A stretch of DNA of 24,657 nucleotides from a virus. The notes below the pieces were generated by a model that was not told where the DNA came from, ran no database searches, and saw only the letters and a list, made by a program, of their open reading frames with translations. Of this stretch, positions 13,530 to 20,636 are shown piece by piece. The stretch is from IMG/VR virus record IMGVR_UViG_3300025759_000663, positions 1 through 24,657 of that record. One strand, given 5' to 3'. Made by a program: the position numbers and the translations under genes. Within the stretch, counting starts at the first letter, position 1. Every line of letters begins with the position of its first letter.

Positions 13530-14308
13530 GGTGTATTTGCTTGTCCTCCCATACCACTATGATTGGTACAGTAATAATAAAGAGTAGGTGCTCCAACAGC
13601 TACAGTTATTTGTGTGTATGCTCCTGCATTACCCGGAGTTCCATATGTTGTCACGCCTGTTGTATATTCACTTCCTCCTCCATGAGTTCCATCAGAAGTT
13701 GTAGAAAATCTTAATGGGTGAGTTGCATTACCGGCATTGCTTTGGTCAAACCTATAAGTCTTACCCTCTTCTAAAGTCAATGTAGGTTGTCTAACAGAGT
13801 CAATATAAAAACGATTACCTCCACCATAAGCTTGTACTGTGACTACATAGTTCGTTATTGCTAAGGCACTAACAGCATTTAAGTATGATGTTAATTGGTT
13901 TTGAGTTAATTGAACAGATACATTAGCCGGACTAGGTGAAGGACTAGGACTAGGCGAAGGACTAGGCGAAGGACTAGGACTAGGACTTGGCACATTAGTT
14001 GTTGTTATTGTGCTAAAGCCTATTCCTCCTCTTATGACCATGCCTGTACTGTTCAATGGATTAAATCCAAAATAACTTGTAGAGGCTGCCTCTCCTGAGT
14101 CAGGTCTAGGATTGTATAAACCTATATTGTCTGAAGTATCTACCTCTCCTATTCTATATTGAGGTTGGTCAGGGTCTATACAAGACGGACATATTCTACT
14201 GCCTGTTTTCTTTTGGTCTTGTACTTCGTATTTTAAATCTTTAAGTTTGTAGGTAAAGCCACATCTATCACAGATACCAATTGCTTTTTTACCTGCTGCA
14301 TATGCCAT
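13526..14308 (-). CDS. Zinc-ribbon/Pro-Ser linker/cupredoxin-like protein
   Basis: This 260-aa protein has three parts. Residues 11-43 hold two CxxC pairs (Cys13/Cys16 and Cys40/Cys43), a zinc-ribbon-type knuckle. Residues 107-127 are ten Pro-Ser dipeptides, a flexible linker. Residues of about 158-258 look like a cupredoxin domain: TYRFDQSNAG, then THPLRFST with His197, and a C-terminal YYYCTNHSGMGG giving Cys247, His250 and Met253. His, Cys, His, Met is the ligand set of type-1 (blue) copper sites. The gene lies between the gp4-like and adaptor genes, suggesting a virion location. Copper binding is inferred. The domain may also be a non-binding beta-sandwich relative. Confidence 0.65.
   Translation of the reverse strand: MAYAAGKKAIGICDRCGFTYKLKDLKYEVQDQKKTGSRICPSCIDPDQPQYRIGEVDTSDNIGLYNPRPDSGEAASTSYFGFNPLNSTGMVIRGGIGFSTITTTNVPSPSPSPSPSPSPSPSPSPSPANVSVQLTQNQLTSYLNAVSALAITNYVVTVQAYGGGNRFYIDSVRQPTLTLEEGKTYRFDQSNAGNATHPLRFSTTSDGTHGGGSEYTTGVTTYGTPGNAGAYTQITVAVGAPTLYYYCTNHSGMGGQANTP
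13931..13990 (-). repeat. Pro-Ser coding microsatellite (ten hexamer units)
   Basis: Ten tandem six-base units, read on the minus strand as CCN-AGT or CCT-TCN, encode the (Pro-Ser)10 linker of the cupredoxin-like protein. The Ser codons switch between AGT, TCG and TCA, so the repeat is partly degenerate at DNA level, but runs of identical AGTCCT units remain. Slippage could change the linker length in steps of two residues without a frameshift. Confidence 0.85.
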
Positions 14309-14310
14309 GG

Positions 14311-15000
14311 TTAATAACTATTAGTATTAGGCACAAATCTTATAGCAGCTCTTTCTCTATCTGCTTCTGATACTTCTTTCCAAAGTTCATCATACCTTTG
14401 CTTTATCATAGGTATTCGACTTTGAGATTGGTCATTCTTACAAGCTATGTTGTATGCCAAAGCATAAGTCAAACATGGTAAATATCTAGCAGGAACATCT
14501 GGATTTACACTTGCATTACCACCTGCATCTTCAATTCTTTTTATGTAATCATATAGCAAAGTATAGGTTTGCTTTGAGTCAGGTGTTGCCCAAACTCCTA
14601 TCTTTAATGTCAATCCTTTATCAACATAGTATTGTGTCGGCTTAGATTGCAAAAGTTTTTTAGCTTGATGGTTGTATTCAGTTCTACTTATCCTTGTAAG
14701 TCGTTGGTCAAATTGGTCTGCTACATCTCCTGCATCAGTTCTAATTACAGCATCAACTACTTCTAATGCTGTACTTTCTGCATCATATAAGTTTGTACCT
14801 GCAGTCAAAGTTATACTGCCTTGTTCTACTTTCCAAAGATTAAGTCCTTTGTTTTGCCATTCTAAAAAGATTAAATCCAATGCACGTTTAGCTGTGTTGT
14901 AATCTCCACCTGACATCATAGATAAACCACAGAGGTCAAATGCCTCTTCCATAAGTTCTGTGATATCTAAATTAAATCCGTAAGTTCCACTAGTCGCCAT
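14311..15000 (-). CDS. Tail accessory/connector protein, P22 gp4-like
   Basis: This 229-aa protein opens MATSGTYGFNLDITELMEEAFDLCG and continues with YNTAKRALDLIFLEWQNKGLNLWKVEQG (key parts NLDITELMEEAF and LEWQNKGLNLW). A beta-strand domain follows (ITLTAGTNLYD), with a C-terminal helical tail. I recognise this organisation from many podovirus-like marine genomes as the connector placed next to the portal, related to the P22 gp4 tail accessory factor. It lies beside the zinc-ribbon protein and near the SU10-like adaptor. The role would be closing the head and joining it to the tail. The family call is from memory. Confidence 0.68.
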   Translation of the reverse strand: MATSGTYGFNLDITELMEEAFDLCGLSMMSGGDYNTAKRALDLIFLEWQNKGLNLWKVEQGSITLTAGTNLYDAESTALEVVDAVIRTDAGDVADQFDQRLTRISRTEYNHQAKKLLQSKPTQYYVDKGLTLKIGVWATPDSKQTYTLLYDYIKRIEDAGGNASVNPDVPARYLPCLTYALAYNIACKNDQSQSRIPMIKQRYDELWKEVSEADRERAAIRFVPNTNSY

Positions 15001-15112
15001 ATCTAACTCTTATTACTGTTATGTCTCCTCGCTTTTCTTGGGTTATGATTTTTTGTTTTTTTTTACCAGACTTTTCAATCTGTTCTTGCATATTAGTTCT
15101 AGCTATCGTCAT
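14990..15112 (-). CDS. Very small basic protein, unknown (40 aa)
   Basis: This short reading frame begins at an ATG (15112) that overlaps the stop of the upstream basic protein as ATGA, and its stop overlaps the start of the gp4-like gene by 11 bases. Such coupling on both sides supports a real gene. The 40-aa product begins MTIARTNMQEQIEKSGKKKQ and is strongly basic in the middle. It belongs by position and composition to the run of small basic proteins at 15109-16527. No function can be given. Confidence 0.55.
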   Translation of the reverse strand: MTIARTNMQEQIEKSGKKKQKIITQEKRGDITVIRVRYGD

Positions 15113-15348
15113 CTGTACCTCGCTGTTTTTTTTGCAATGTTCTTTGGTTGTTTTACAAACTGTTTGCCTTTTTTAGTTCCTTTTCTTTTAGCTCTTGTAG
15201 TAGCTGCATATTCTGCAGAAGATAAAGCTTTAATTGCTTTTTCCGGTAGATAACGCTCTCCTGTTTTGCCCGAAGGTTTACCAGACTTTGTTCTCCATTT
15301 TTGTTTAGTCCAATTCTTTAAAGACCTTTGTGACTTTTTTAAAGGCAT
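15109..15348 (-). CDS. Small basic phage protein (79 aa), unnamed family
   Basis: Of the 79 residues, about a third are Lys or Arg. The body shows LKNWTKQKWRTKSGKPS, then RYLPEKAIKALSSAEYAATTRAKRKGTKKGKQF. I recognise this RYLP-KAI-AL-x-AEYAATT-KR pattern from many marine phage and giant-virus-like genomes, where it is an uncharacterised family. The charge suggests DNA or RNA binding. It starts in a TAATG junction and ends in an ATGA junction, so it is an integral part of the operon. Confidence 0.72.
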   Translation of the reverse strand: MPLKKSQRSLKNWTKQKWRTKSGKPSGKTGERYLPEKAIKALSSAEYAATTRAKRKGTKKGKQFVKQPKNIAKKTARYR

Positions 15349-15590
15349 TACTTACCGACTTTTTTCATAGCAGCTTTATGAGCTTTTTCAAAACTCTTAC
15401 CGGCTTCCATCATTTTTTCCATAGCAGACATATGCTTTTTAGAATGATGTTTACCATGTTCTTTCATTTGTTTTTTTTGTGCAGGAGTTAAACCACCTGC
15501 TTTCATAAATCCCATTTTATTCCTAACATCAGTAGGAAGCTTACTTAAACCTTTATTTCCCTCAGGAACTTCTCTAAGTTTCTTATTCAT
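15348..15590 (-). CDS. Small Lys/Met-rich basic protein (80 aa)
   Basis: This 80-aa protein is rich in Lys, Met and His (QKKQMKEHGKHHSKKHMSAM), with a helical C-terminal half (AMEKMMEAGKSFEKAHKAAM). It begins MNKKLREVPEGNKGLSKLP. No known domain is seen. Its size, charge and neighbours point to a nucleic-acid-binding or condensing role, or to a small virion-packaged protein. It has ATGA/TAATG overlaps with both neighbours. Confidence 0.65.
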   Translation of the reverse strand: MNKKLREVPEGNKGLSKLPTDVRNKMGFMKAGGLTPAQKKQMKEHGKHHSKKHMSAMEKMMEAGKSFEKAHKAAMKKVGK

Positions 15591-15778
15591 TTGTATCCAC
15601 CACCTTTAGCTTTATATTGTTTAGCTAACATCTGAGCTTTACGTGCAGACCATTGACCCGGCTTACCACCTTTGCTACCTGCTTTAATTCTATTAAAAAG
15701 ATTTTTACGCATAGTAGGTTTTGTATAATTACCTGCTTCATTAACTCTTGATTTAGATTTTTTTGCTCTACTCACCAC
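15587..15778 (-). CDS. Small basic protein (63 aa), recurrent in marine phages
   Basis: The stretch RVNEAGNYTKPTMRKNLFNR followed by IKAGSKGGKPGQWSARKAQM is highly characteristic. I know near-identical sequences from cyanophage and pelagiphage genomes. The function is not known. It is basic and Gly-rich, without membrane segments. The start overlaps the upstream gene by seven bases and the stop overlaps the next start by four. Confidence 0.75.
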   Translation of the reverse strand: MVSRAKKSKSRVNEAGNYTKPTMRKNLFNRIKAGSKGGKPGQWSARKAQMLAKQYKAKGGGYK

Positions 15779-16065
15779 TTCACCTTATCTGCCCAATAAG
15801 CTGCTGACATCTTACCTTTTTTAATATTTTTTGCATGACGAGCTTTGAAGGATTTTCGTTTTGCTTTCATACGTGCAGACTCTCCTGCTTTAGGTTTACC
15901 TGCAGTCTTAGCTCCTTTTTGTCCAAACCTAATAGTTTTTACTTTGTTGCCTTCTTTAGCAACAACAATATGAGACTTCTTAGGGTGGTTAGGAGTACGC
16001 TTAGGTTTGTTATAACCTGATACTCCTGCCCTTTTTAAACGAGAGTCCTTCTTAGCTCCTGACAT
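15772..16065 (-). CDS. Small basic protein (97 aa), recurrent in marine phages
   Basis: The sequence contains SGYNKPKRTPNHPKKSHIVV, then AKEGNKVKTIRFGQKG, a Lys-rich linker and KARHAKNIKKGKMSAAYWAD at the end. This is a recurrent, uncharacterised family of marine tailed phages. The middle (VVAKEG-KVKTIRFG) should form a beta-hairpin, and the C-terminus a helix. It has a TAATG junction with the 50-aa gene upstream. Nucleic-acid binding is plausible from charge alone. Confidence 0.78.
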   Translation of the reverse strand: MSGAKKDSRLKRAGVSGYNKPKRTPNHPKKSHIVVAKEGNKVKTIRFGQKGAKTAGKPKAGESARMKAKRKSFKARHAKNIKKGKMSAAYWADKVKW

Positions 16066-16217
16066 TATTTGCCTGTCTTACCACCACGGAACATAGCAGA
16101 CATTGGTGCCTTCTTTTTCATAACACCACCACCCATATAGGTTTGATGTTTATTTTTTTTAAGACCACCACCATGTCCATAAGACATCTTTTTATTTTTT
16201 TTCATGTCGCCCGGCAT
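16065..16217 (-). CDS. Very small Gly/Lys/Met-rich basic protein (50 aa)
   Basis: This short frame runs from an ATG at 16217 to a TAA overlapping the next start (TAATG). A GAGG ribosome site lies upstream (AAGTGAGGTAATT). The 50-aa product contains MSYGHGGGLKKNKHQTYMGG and MSAMFRGGKTGK, with Gly-Gly-Gly turns between basic segments. It fills what would otherwise be a 160-base gap in the operon. Similar Gly/Lys/Met-rich mini-proteins occur in marine phages. The function is unknown. Confidence 0.65.
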   Translation of the reverse strand: MPGDMKKNKKMSYGHGGGLKKNKHQTYMGGGVMKKKAPMSAMFRGGKTGK

Positions 16218-16224
16218 AATTACC

Positions 16225-16527
16225 TCACTTCTTTTTTGTAGTAGCTTTCTTTTTAGCTACGGGTTTTTTCTTAGTTGTTTTTTTCTTTGGTGCTTTTCCA
16301 CCTACATATGCTTCATTTACATCAGGTGTTGAAGGGTCATCAGCCACATAGTGACCTTTTGCTGTTCTAGCTCTGACACCATTTAGTTCATCTGCTTTTC
16401 TTTGAGCGTCTGCTAAATCAGGGTCAGGTCCGAATACAACTTCATATATACCTTCAGCATTTGCTTGTAAAACAAAATACTGTGGGGGAAAACCACTTGT
16501 AGAAATAATTGCTTTCTTACTTGCCAT
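16225..16527 (-). CDS. Small protein with Lys-rich C-terminal tail (100 aa)
   Basis: Residues 1-75 look folded: a beta-type start (YFVLQANAEGIYEVVFGPD) and a helix (LADAQRKADELNGVRAR). The last 25 residues are nearly all Lys, Thr and Ala (KKKTTKKKPVAKKK), a histone-tail-like end. An AAGGAG site precedes the ATG. It is the first of the run of basic proteins and may bind DNA or RNA. No family is recognised. Confidence 0.65.
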   Translation of the reverse strand: MASKKAIISTSGFPPQYFVLQANAEGIYEVVFGPDPDLADAQRKADELNGVRARTAKGHYVADDPSTPDVNEAYVGGKAPKKKTTKKKPVAKKKATTKKK

Positions 16528-16536
16528 ATTAACTCC

Positions 16537-16938
16537 TTAATACGTTTTTATCATTTCAAGAGTAATAGAATAGGTATCCCCATTACTAGCACCCTTAGTT
16601 GTGAAAAGAACGTCACCATTCTTTCCTGTTCCTGCATTATTTGGAATACCACCAAAATCCGAATAGTCCATATGCCCATTACTACTTTCTGCCAACTCCA
16701 TGATTAAAACATTAGCATTAGCATTAAAAAATAATTGAACAGACATACCAACAATGGCATGGCTTACTCGTACTATTTTAACTCCGGAACAAGCTGTTCC
16801 TTCTGAGTTAGCAGATAAAGCAGAAACGTCTACTTTAGCTACAGCACTTTCACCCGTGCCATCACTAACATTGGTAAATTTCATAACACAGTTTCTGTCG
16901 CCATCTATAATAGTCTGGCTTGTGACTGCATCTGCCAT
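16537..16938 (-). CDS. Small virion structural protein, beta-rich
   Basis: This 133-aa protein opens MADAVTSQTIIDGDRNCVMK, followed by FTNVSDGTGESAVAKVDVSA and alternating strands (VQLFFNANANVLIMELAES, MDYSDFGGIPNNAG, GDVLFTTKGAS) ending in a SITLEMIKTY strand. I recognise the type from marine phage structural modules. It lies between a decoration-like protein and the basic mini-proteins, and is probably a capsid or head-attached component. It has a weak AAAGG ribosome site. Confidence 0.65.
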   Translation of the reverse strand: MADAVTSQTIIDGDRNCVMKFTNVSDGTGESAVAKVDVSALSANSEGTACSGVKIVRVSHAIVGMSVQLFFNANANVLIMELAESSNGHMDYSDFGGIPNNAGTGKNGDVLFTTKGASNGDTYSITLEMIKTY

Positions 16939-16947
16939 AATTTACCT

Positions 16948-17403
16948 TTAACTTAGATTGTTGTTTTGGATATATAAGACTGTTGCCGTAGCAGCTCCGG
17001 TGGTTGAGTCACCATTTGCTCCGGTGAAGTCGGCTAGAACTTGAATGTCAGTAGTTCCAACATCAGTAGCTTCAGTATCTAAAGTACCTCTTGTTGTTGC
17101 AAGTGCTTTTACATTTTGTCCATCAATAAAAGCATTTCCGTCTGCTGCTGTACCAATAGATACAGTAGCTGCACCACCATCATTATTAACAGTAGTGACG
17201 TTTAATACGACATCAATAATTTGTGAATTAGCCGGTATAGTAGCTATTACTTGGTTTAAGTGACTTGCACCAAGAATATCTACAACTGCAGATTGTGCCA
17301 TAACAACTGAGCCGGTATTAGCGACATCAGTACCTACAGTAGTTCCGGTTGTGTCTTTGATAGTCCCTGCTTTAACAGGTCCTGTAAATGTAGTTGTTGC
17401 CAT
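16948..17403 (-). CDS. Small virion structural protein, beta-sandwich type
   Basis: This 151-aa protein is Ala/Thr/Val/Asn-rich with few charges. It has repeating beta segments such as IDVVLNVTTVNNDGGAATVS, followed by IGTAADG, and it ends with ATVLYIQNNNLS. It is made behind a very strong ribosome site (AAGGAGGG, seven bases before the ATG), suggesting high expression, as expected of a head or decoration protein. It follows the terminator-bearing gap behind the major capsid gene. The exact role is not known. Confidence 0.62.
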   Translation of the reverse strand: MATTTFTGPVKAGTIKDTTGTTVGTDVANTGSVVMAQSAVVDILGASHLNQVIATIPANSQIIDVVLNVTTVNNDGGAATVSIGTAADGNAFIDGQNVKALATTRGTLDTEATDVGTTDIQVLADFTGANGDSTTGAATATVLYIQNNNLS

Positions 17404-17425
17404 TATTCCCTCCTTAAAGGAAAAA

Positions 17426-17465
17426 CTCTATCATCTTGGCTTGTCTGCTAGGTCAGTTGATAGAG
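17426..17465 (-). other. Hairpin with T-rich tail, second terminator-like or regulatory structure
   Basis: CTCTATCA (17426-17433) and TGATAGAG (17458-17465) are a perfect 8-base inverted repeat with a 24-base loop. Read on the minus strand, the stem is followed by TTTTTCC. The loop is long for a classical terminator. It lies between the capsid terminator and the AAGGAGGG ribosome site of the next gene, so it may stabilise the processed downstream mRNA or serve as a second, weaker stop. Confidence 0.4.
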
Positions 17466-17491
17466 AAATTAATTAATCCTAGATGTAGAAA

Positions 17492-17515
17492 AAGGGAGGA
17501 CCGAAGTCCTCCCTT
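17492..17515 (-). terminator. Rho-independent terminator after the major capsid gene
   Basis: Read on the minus strand, a 10-bp GC-rich stem (AAGGGAGGAC / GTCCTCCCTT) closes a TTCG tetraloop, an especially stable loop, and is followed by TTTC within a T-rich run. It begins five bases after the stop codon of the major capsid gene. This is the clearest terminator in the window. It probably attenuates transcription into the downstream late genes so that capsid and upstream mRNA dominate. Confidence 0.88.
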
Positions 17516-17520
17516 AATTC

Positions 17521-18432
17521 TTAGCTTGACCCCGGAGAGCCGAAGATACCTAGAGGGTCTGATACTCCAAAGGAATATCTTTCTCTAGCCTTGTATCTAA
17601 CGTTTCCTGTGTCAAAATCCCCGTCCATGCTTGTAGTCATTGGACTTCTTACAAAGTGCTTCATTCCGTCAGGAATGTCAGTAGTAATGAAGAAGGCATT
17701 AGGGTCAGTTAAATAATGGTTAACTGAGAAACCTTCTGGAATAACACCATTAGTTTTAATAGCGTTAATGTCATTATCTGCTGTTCCTACTCGGTAGTCA
17801 CTTTGTAGCAGTCTAGTTGCTACAAACTGAAGAGCAGAAGGTATGATTAACTTTCTTGCTCTGGCAGCGATTTTCAGACCTCTTTCGTCTGTGTATCCAC
17901 CGATTTGAATAATTGCATCTTCTAAAGATACTTCGTTCAAATCAGCACCTGTGGCAGGTCTATTACTATTTGTACCACCATTAACTAATGGGTGTGCTGT
18001 ACTAAATAGAGTCACACCATCACCACCATTAAAGGAAGTAAAACCATTGTTCAAAGGAACAACACTTTTTACTTGCTTGGTGTAAGCCATAGCTCTAGCT
18101 AAAGCTTTAGTGTATCTAGCTGAAAGCGAAACATAGAGGTTATCCTCCATTGCTTCTTCAGTTATAGCATATCCCATTGCAATAGTTTCGTGAGTATAAC
18201 GAGCTACAAAAGACTCTTGAGCTGTGTCATAACTGATAGCAGCACCCTCGTCTTTAACAGGAGCAGCTCCGAAACCTGATAACTTTAACTCTTCCTCGAA
18301 ACTTCTTTCAGAGTTTTCAGTCACGTAGATATCTTCGTGCTCGTTTTCGTAGTTGTTGTACTCTTCGCCAAATAATGCGTTAAGACCCGGAAGGAGCTGT
18401 TTAAGCTCATTTGCTCTTGATATAGCAGCCAT
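17521..18432 (-). CDS. Major capsid protein (Mu gpT-like, HK97-fold type)
   Basis: This 303-aa protein carries motifs of the gpT-like major head subunit group: LSGFGAAPVKDEGAAISYDT (about 51-70), FVARYTHETIAMGYAITEEA (about 74-93), then MEDNLYVSL, ARAMAYTKQ and GVTLFSTAHPLVNGG. A C-terminal beta part ends in RYSFGVSDPLGIFG. The length fits an HK97-fold subunit without a long delta domain. It has a strong AAGGAG ribosome site and its own terminator, in line with high expression. Its place behind scaffold and decoration genes agrees. The assignment is from motif memory and context. Confidence 0.88.
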   Translation of the reverse strand: MAAISRANELKQLLPGLNALFGEEYNNYENEHEDIYVTENSERSFEEELKLSGFGAAPVKDEGAAISYDTAQESFVARYTHETIAMGYAITEEAMEDNLYVSLSARYTKALARAMAYTKQVKSVVPLNNGFTSFNGGDGVTLFSTAHPLVNGGTNSNRPATGADLNEVSLEDAIIQIGGYTDERGLKIAARARKLIIPSALQFVATRLLQSDYRVGTADNDINAIKTNGVIPEGFSVNHYLTDPNAFFITTDIPDGMKHFVRSPMTTSMDGDFDTGNVRYKARERYSFGVSDPLGIFGSPGSS

Positions 18433-18444
18433 AATTTATTCTCC

Positions 18445-19032
18445 TTATCCGATACCTGTTGCGTTAAGCAACTGATGTCCTACGTTAAACATTACAAGTA
18501 CATCAGTTTTTGCATCACCAATTGCACTATCAGGACCATCGACAAAGTCGATAATCTTTAAAGGTAGTGTATTGGTAGTGTTAGCTGTACTCCCATCTAC
18601 TGCATTTTTGCTTGTGCCAATAGAAGTAGACCCTGCAGTTTGTACAACTGCTACGTTCTTGCCTAAGTCATCTTGGTCTAAAGCCTCGTCTGATTGCATT
18701 TGCATAATCAGAAAAGGGTCAGAAGCAACGTATGCCATAATATCATCTGCTGCTGTACTAGCAGGATAATATTGATTAAAAGTAGTTTGACCGGTTGAAG
18801 GGTCAGTATACGAACAACCTAAAAATACTCCAATAGGAGTCATGGAAGTAGTTCCTGTATCCTTTTGGATTGTAGTGTTTGGGTTGTTGTCTGCCCACTT
18901 AACAAAGTCACCATAAAAAATATCAGTAGCATAAGCGTTGTTAATTTTATAGTGAGTAATCTTCGCATTGTAAGCACACGATACTAACGACCCCATTGGT
19001 CTTGCACCCATAGGTGAAGCTGTTGAAGCCAT
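18445..19032 (-). CDS. Head decoration-like protein
   Basis: This 195-aa, beta-rich, low-charge protein has the start MASTASPMGARPMGSLVSCA, then YFGDFVKW-like turns, VFLGCSYTDPSTGQTTFNQY and ADDIMAYVASDPFLIMQMQS. It sits directly upstream of the major capsid gene, the usual place of a decoration or head-stabilising protein, and I know similar proteins in that place in marine phages. A GAGGAG ribosome site precedes the ATG and a short hairpin lies just before it. Confidence 0.65.
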   Translation of the reverse strand: MASTASPMGARPMGSLVSCAYNAKITHYKINNAYATDIFYGDFVKWADNNPNTTIQKDTGTTSMTPIGVFLGCSYTDPSTGQTTFNQYYPASTAADDIMAYVASDPFLIMQMQSDEALDQDDLGKNVAVVQTAGSTSIGTSKNAVDGSTANTTNTLPLKIIDFVDGPDSAIGDAKTDVLVMFNVGHQLLNATGIG

Positions 19033-19045
19033 AATTGTTTACTCC

Positions 19046-19063
19046 TCTGCAAATAGTTGCAGA
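19046..19063 (-). promoter_or_regulatory. Small hairpin next to the ribosome site of the decoration-like gene
   Basis: TCTGCAA / TTGCAGA form a 7-bp stem with a four-base loop. On the minus strand it ends directly at the GAGGAG ribosome site of the gene starting at 19032, so it could tune translation or protect the 5' end of a processed mRNA. The T-run lies before, not after, the stem on this strand, so it is not a terminator for these genes. Confidence 0.35.
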
Positions 19064-19079
19064 AAAAAATTATTAATTA

Positions 19080-19098
19080 AAAGACTCTATGAGTCTTT
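19080..19098 (-). terminator. Weak terminator-like hairpin at the end of the 174-aa gene
   Basis: AAAGACTC / GAGTCTTT form an 8-bp stem with a three-base loop that includes part of the stop codon (19087-19089). On the minus strand it is followed by TAATTAATAATTTTTTT, an AT-rich, T-ending tail. The stem is only half GC and the T-run is delayed, so it is at most a partial terminator. Confidence 0.4.
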
Positions 19099-19611
19099 AC
19101 CAAAAGTCGTTTTTGATTTGCGTTCGTAAACTTGTTTAGTTGCCATTCTACTATCTTGGTCTTTGAAGTAAGTGTTATCAACAGTTTCAACCTGTTGTTG
19201 TGCCATATCTGAAAAATGCTTTTCACGTGCTTTCGCTCGTTCTTCCGGCATTTTGCATAATAGCAATCCACCAACTTCTATATTACCTTTTGCTGCCCAT
19301 TCTGAATTATGGTCTTGCATATGTATCTGTAGTTCTGGGTGGTCCTCTAAACGACAAGGTGACCAACCATCTCGAAAACTTTTAGATACATTAGGGTTGT
19401 CAGAATTTCCAACTAAGGAAGTTCTTACCCATCTGAAAACCCACCCTTCTTGTGGGTCTGGGTCAGGTAGATTGGCTGTGTTTTCCCAATTCTGATAACG
19501 TTGGGTAGCCTCTCGGCTATCTAATCCCCTAGGGGAACGCTCTTGGTCAGAGGAGTTCACAGAACTTTCCTCCACTTCATTTTCATTTGATGTGTTATCT
19601 TGCTCTGTCAT
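19087..19611 (-). CDS. Conserved head-module protein, unknown function
   Basis: This 174-aa polar protein has a disordered acidic N-terminus (about 1-45), then PQEGWVFRWVRTSLVGNSDN (54-73), VSKSFRDGWSPCRLEDHPEL, a GGLLLCKMPEERAKAREKHF segment and a basic C-terminus. The WVFRW-RTS ... DNxNVSKxFRDGW and GGLLLCKMPEE patterns recur in marine phages next to scaffold and capsid genes. It may be a scaffold accessory or internal head protein. The AAAGGAG ribosome site is clear. The function is not established. Confidence 0.72.
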   Translation of the reverse strand: MTEQDNTSNENEVEESSVNSSDQERSPRGLDSREATQRYQNWENTANLPDPDPQEGWVFRWVRTSLVGNSDNPNVSKSFRDGWSPCRLEDHPELQIHMQDHNSEWAAKGNIEVGGLLLCKMPEERAKAREKHFSDMAQQQVETVDNTYFKDQDSRMATKQVYERKSKTTFGKDS

Positions 19612-20636
19612 ACTTGCTCCTTTAATAATTGATTTGCATACTGCTCCGGACTTATACCAAGTTGTCGAGCTATCTTAACTTGAGTCTGGGTCAGACGTAC
19701 TTGCGAGGGTTTAGAGTTTCCGGTGTTCCTCGTGGCACCGGCAACAACTGTTTGAGGTTGTCTATCTTTTGTTTCAACCACTTCTTCCGAAGGTGTTTGT
19801 TGAATACCAAAAAAATTCGGGAACTTATTACGCATTTCTTTATCTACTTCTGCATAATACTTCTCTGCTTCTTTAGCAGGGTCTATGCCATTAGTTCTTA
19901 ATGCGTTGTCAACATACATAGCATATGATGACATTTCTTTGTGGATTGGCTCAGTACCCATAAACCATGGGTTTTTAGCTGCCCACCTTTGTAAATCTTC
20001 ATCTATTTGTTGAGGTTGTTGTTCAGGTTTTTCCTCAACCGGCAAGTCATTAAGTATTTGTGTTTGTACTTGCTGAGACATATTGTTAGCTGTTTGCTCT
20101 GCAAGAACTGCTTTAGAAAGTTGTTCTTGAGCCTCAGCCATTTTATCTGCGTCACCTGCCTCATAAGCAGACTTATACATTGCTTGTGCATTTTGTTTTG
20201 CCCATAAAGCATTGTTTGCTGCTTGTTTATTTAATACTTCTCCACCTTGGTCTACTAAAGCTTGTAGCTTTTTATTTTCTTCCATAAGAGCTGACAGTCT
20301 TTGTATTGCTTCTTGCGACTCTCTAGTAGCCTGTTCTTTAGCTCTACGTTCCTCATGGTAGTCGTATTTTAATTTATTAATTCTGTCACCGGCTCTCTTA
20401 GAGTAGTCGGTTATCTCAGCATCTAGCGTGTCATCATCAACTTCTACTTCTTCAACGCTTTCATCTCGTGGAGGTCGTCTATCTTCTGCAGGAACATCAT
20501 CTATAATCTCAACAGATAAATCTTCTGGAACTGTATTATCGACTTCCATTGTTTTGCCAAAGAATTTTTCTTCTTCGGACGTGGTAGGCTGACTATCTAT
20601 AATCGGCTCTTCATTTATGATTTCAGTATTGCTCAT
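19608..20636 (-). CDS. Capsid scaffold-like protein
   Basis: This 342-aa, very acidic protein has an N-terminal disordered region (about 1-75, rich in Glu, Asp, Pro, Val), a long coiled-coil helix (about 85-145, DRINKLKYDYHEERRAKEQA onwards), a Gln-rich middle and a C-terminal TQVKIARQLGISPEQYANQL helix. Acidic, helical and placed just upstream of the head genes, it is a typical scaffold that guides procapsid assembly and then leaves. There is no protease motif. The start and stop overlap both neighbours by four bases (ATGA). Confidence 0.78.
   Translation of the reverse strand: MSNTEIINEEPIIDSQPTTSEEEKFFGKTMEVDNTVPEDLSVEIIDDVPAEDRRPPRDESVEEVEVDDDTLDAEITDYSKRAGDRINKLKYDYHEERRAKEQATRESQEAIQRLSALMEENKKLQALVDQGGEVLNKQAANNALWAKQNAQAMYKSAYEAGDADKMAEAQEQLSKAVLAEQTANNMSQQVQTQILNDLPVEEKPEQQPQQIDEDLQRWAAKNPWFMGTEPIHKEMSSYAMYVDNALRTNGIDPAKEAEKYYAEVDKEMRNKFPNFFGIQQTPSEEVVETKDRQPQTVVAGATRNTGNSKPSQVRLTQTQVKIARQLGISPEQYANQLLKEQV

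Noticed and set aside
13931-13990. CRISPR-like or attachment-site repeat
   Set aside because: The tandem hexamers have no spacers and fall in frame within a coding region as Pro-Ser codons.
20003-20212. Open frames on both strands within the scaffold gene
   Set aside because: They overlap the scaffold coiled coil, have compositions typical of shadow translation and lack ribosome sites.
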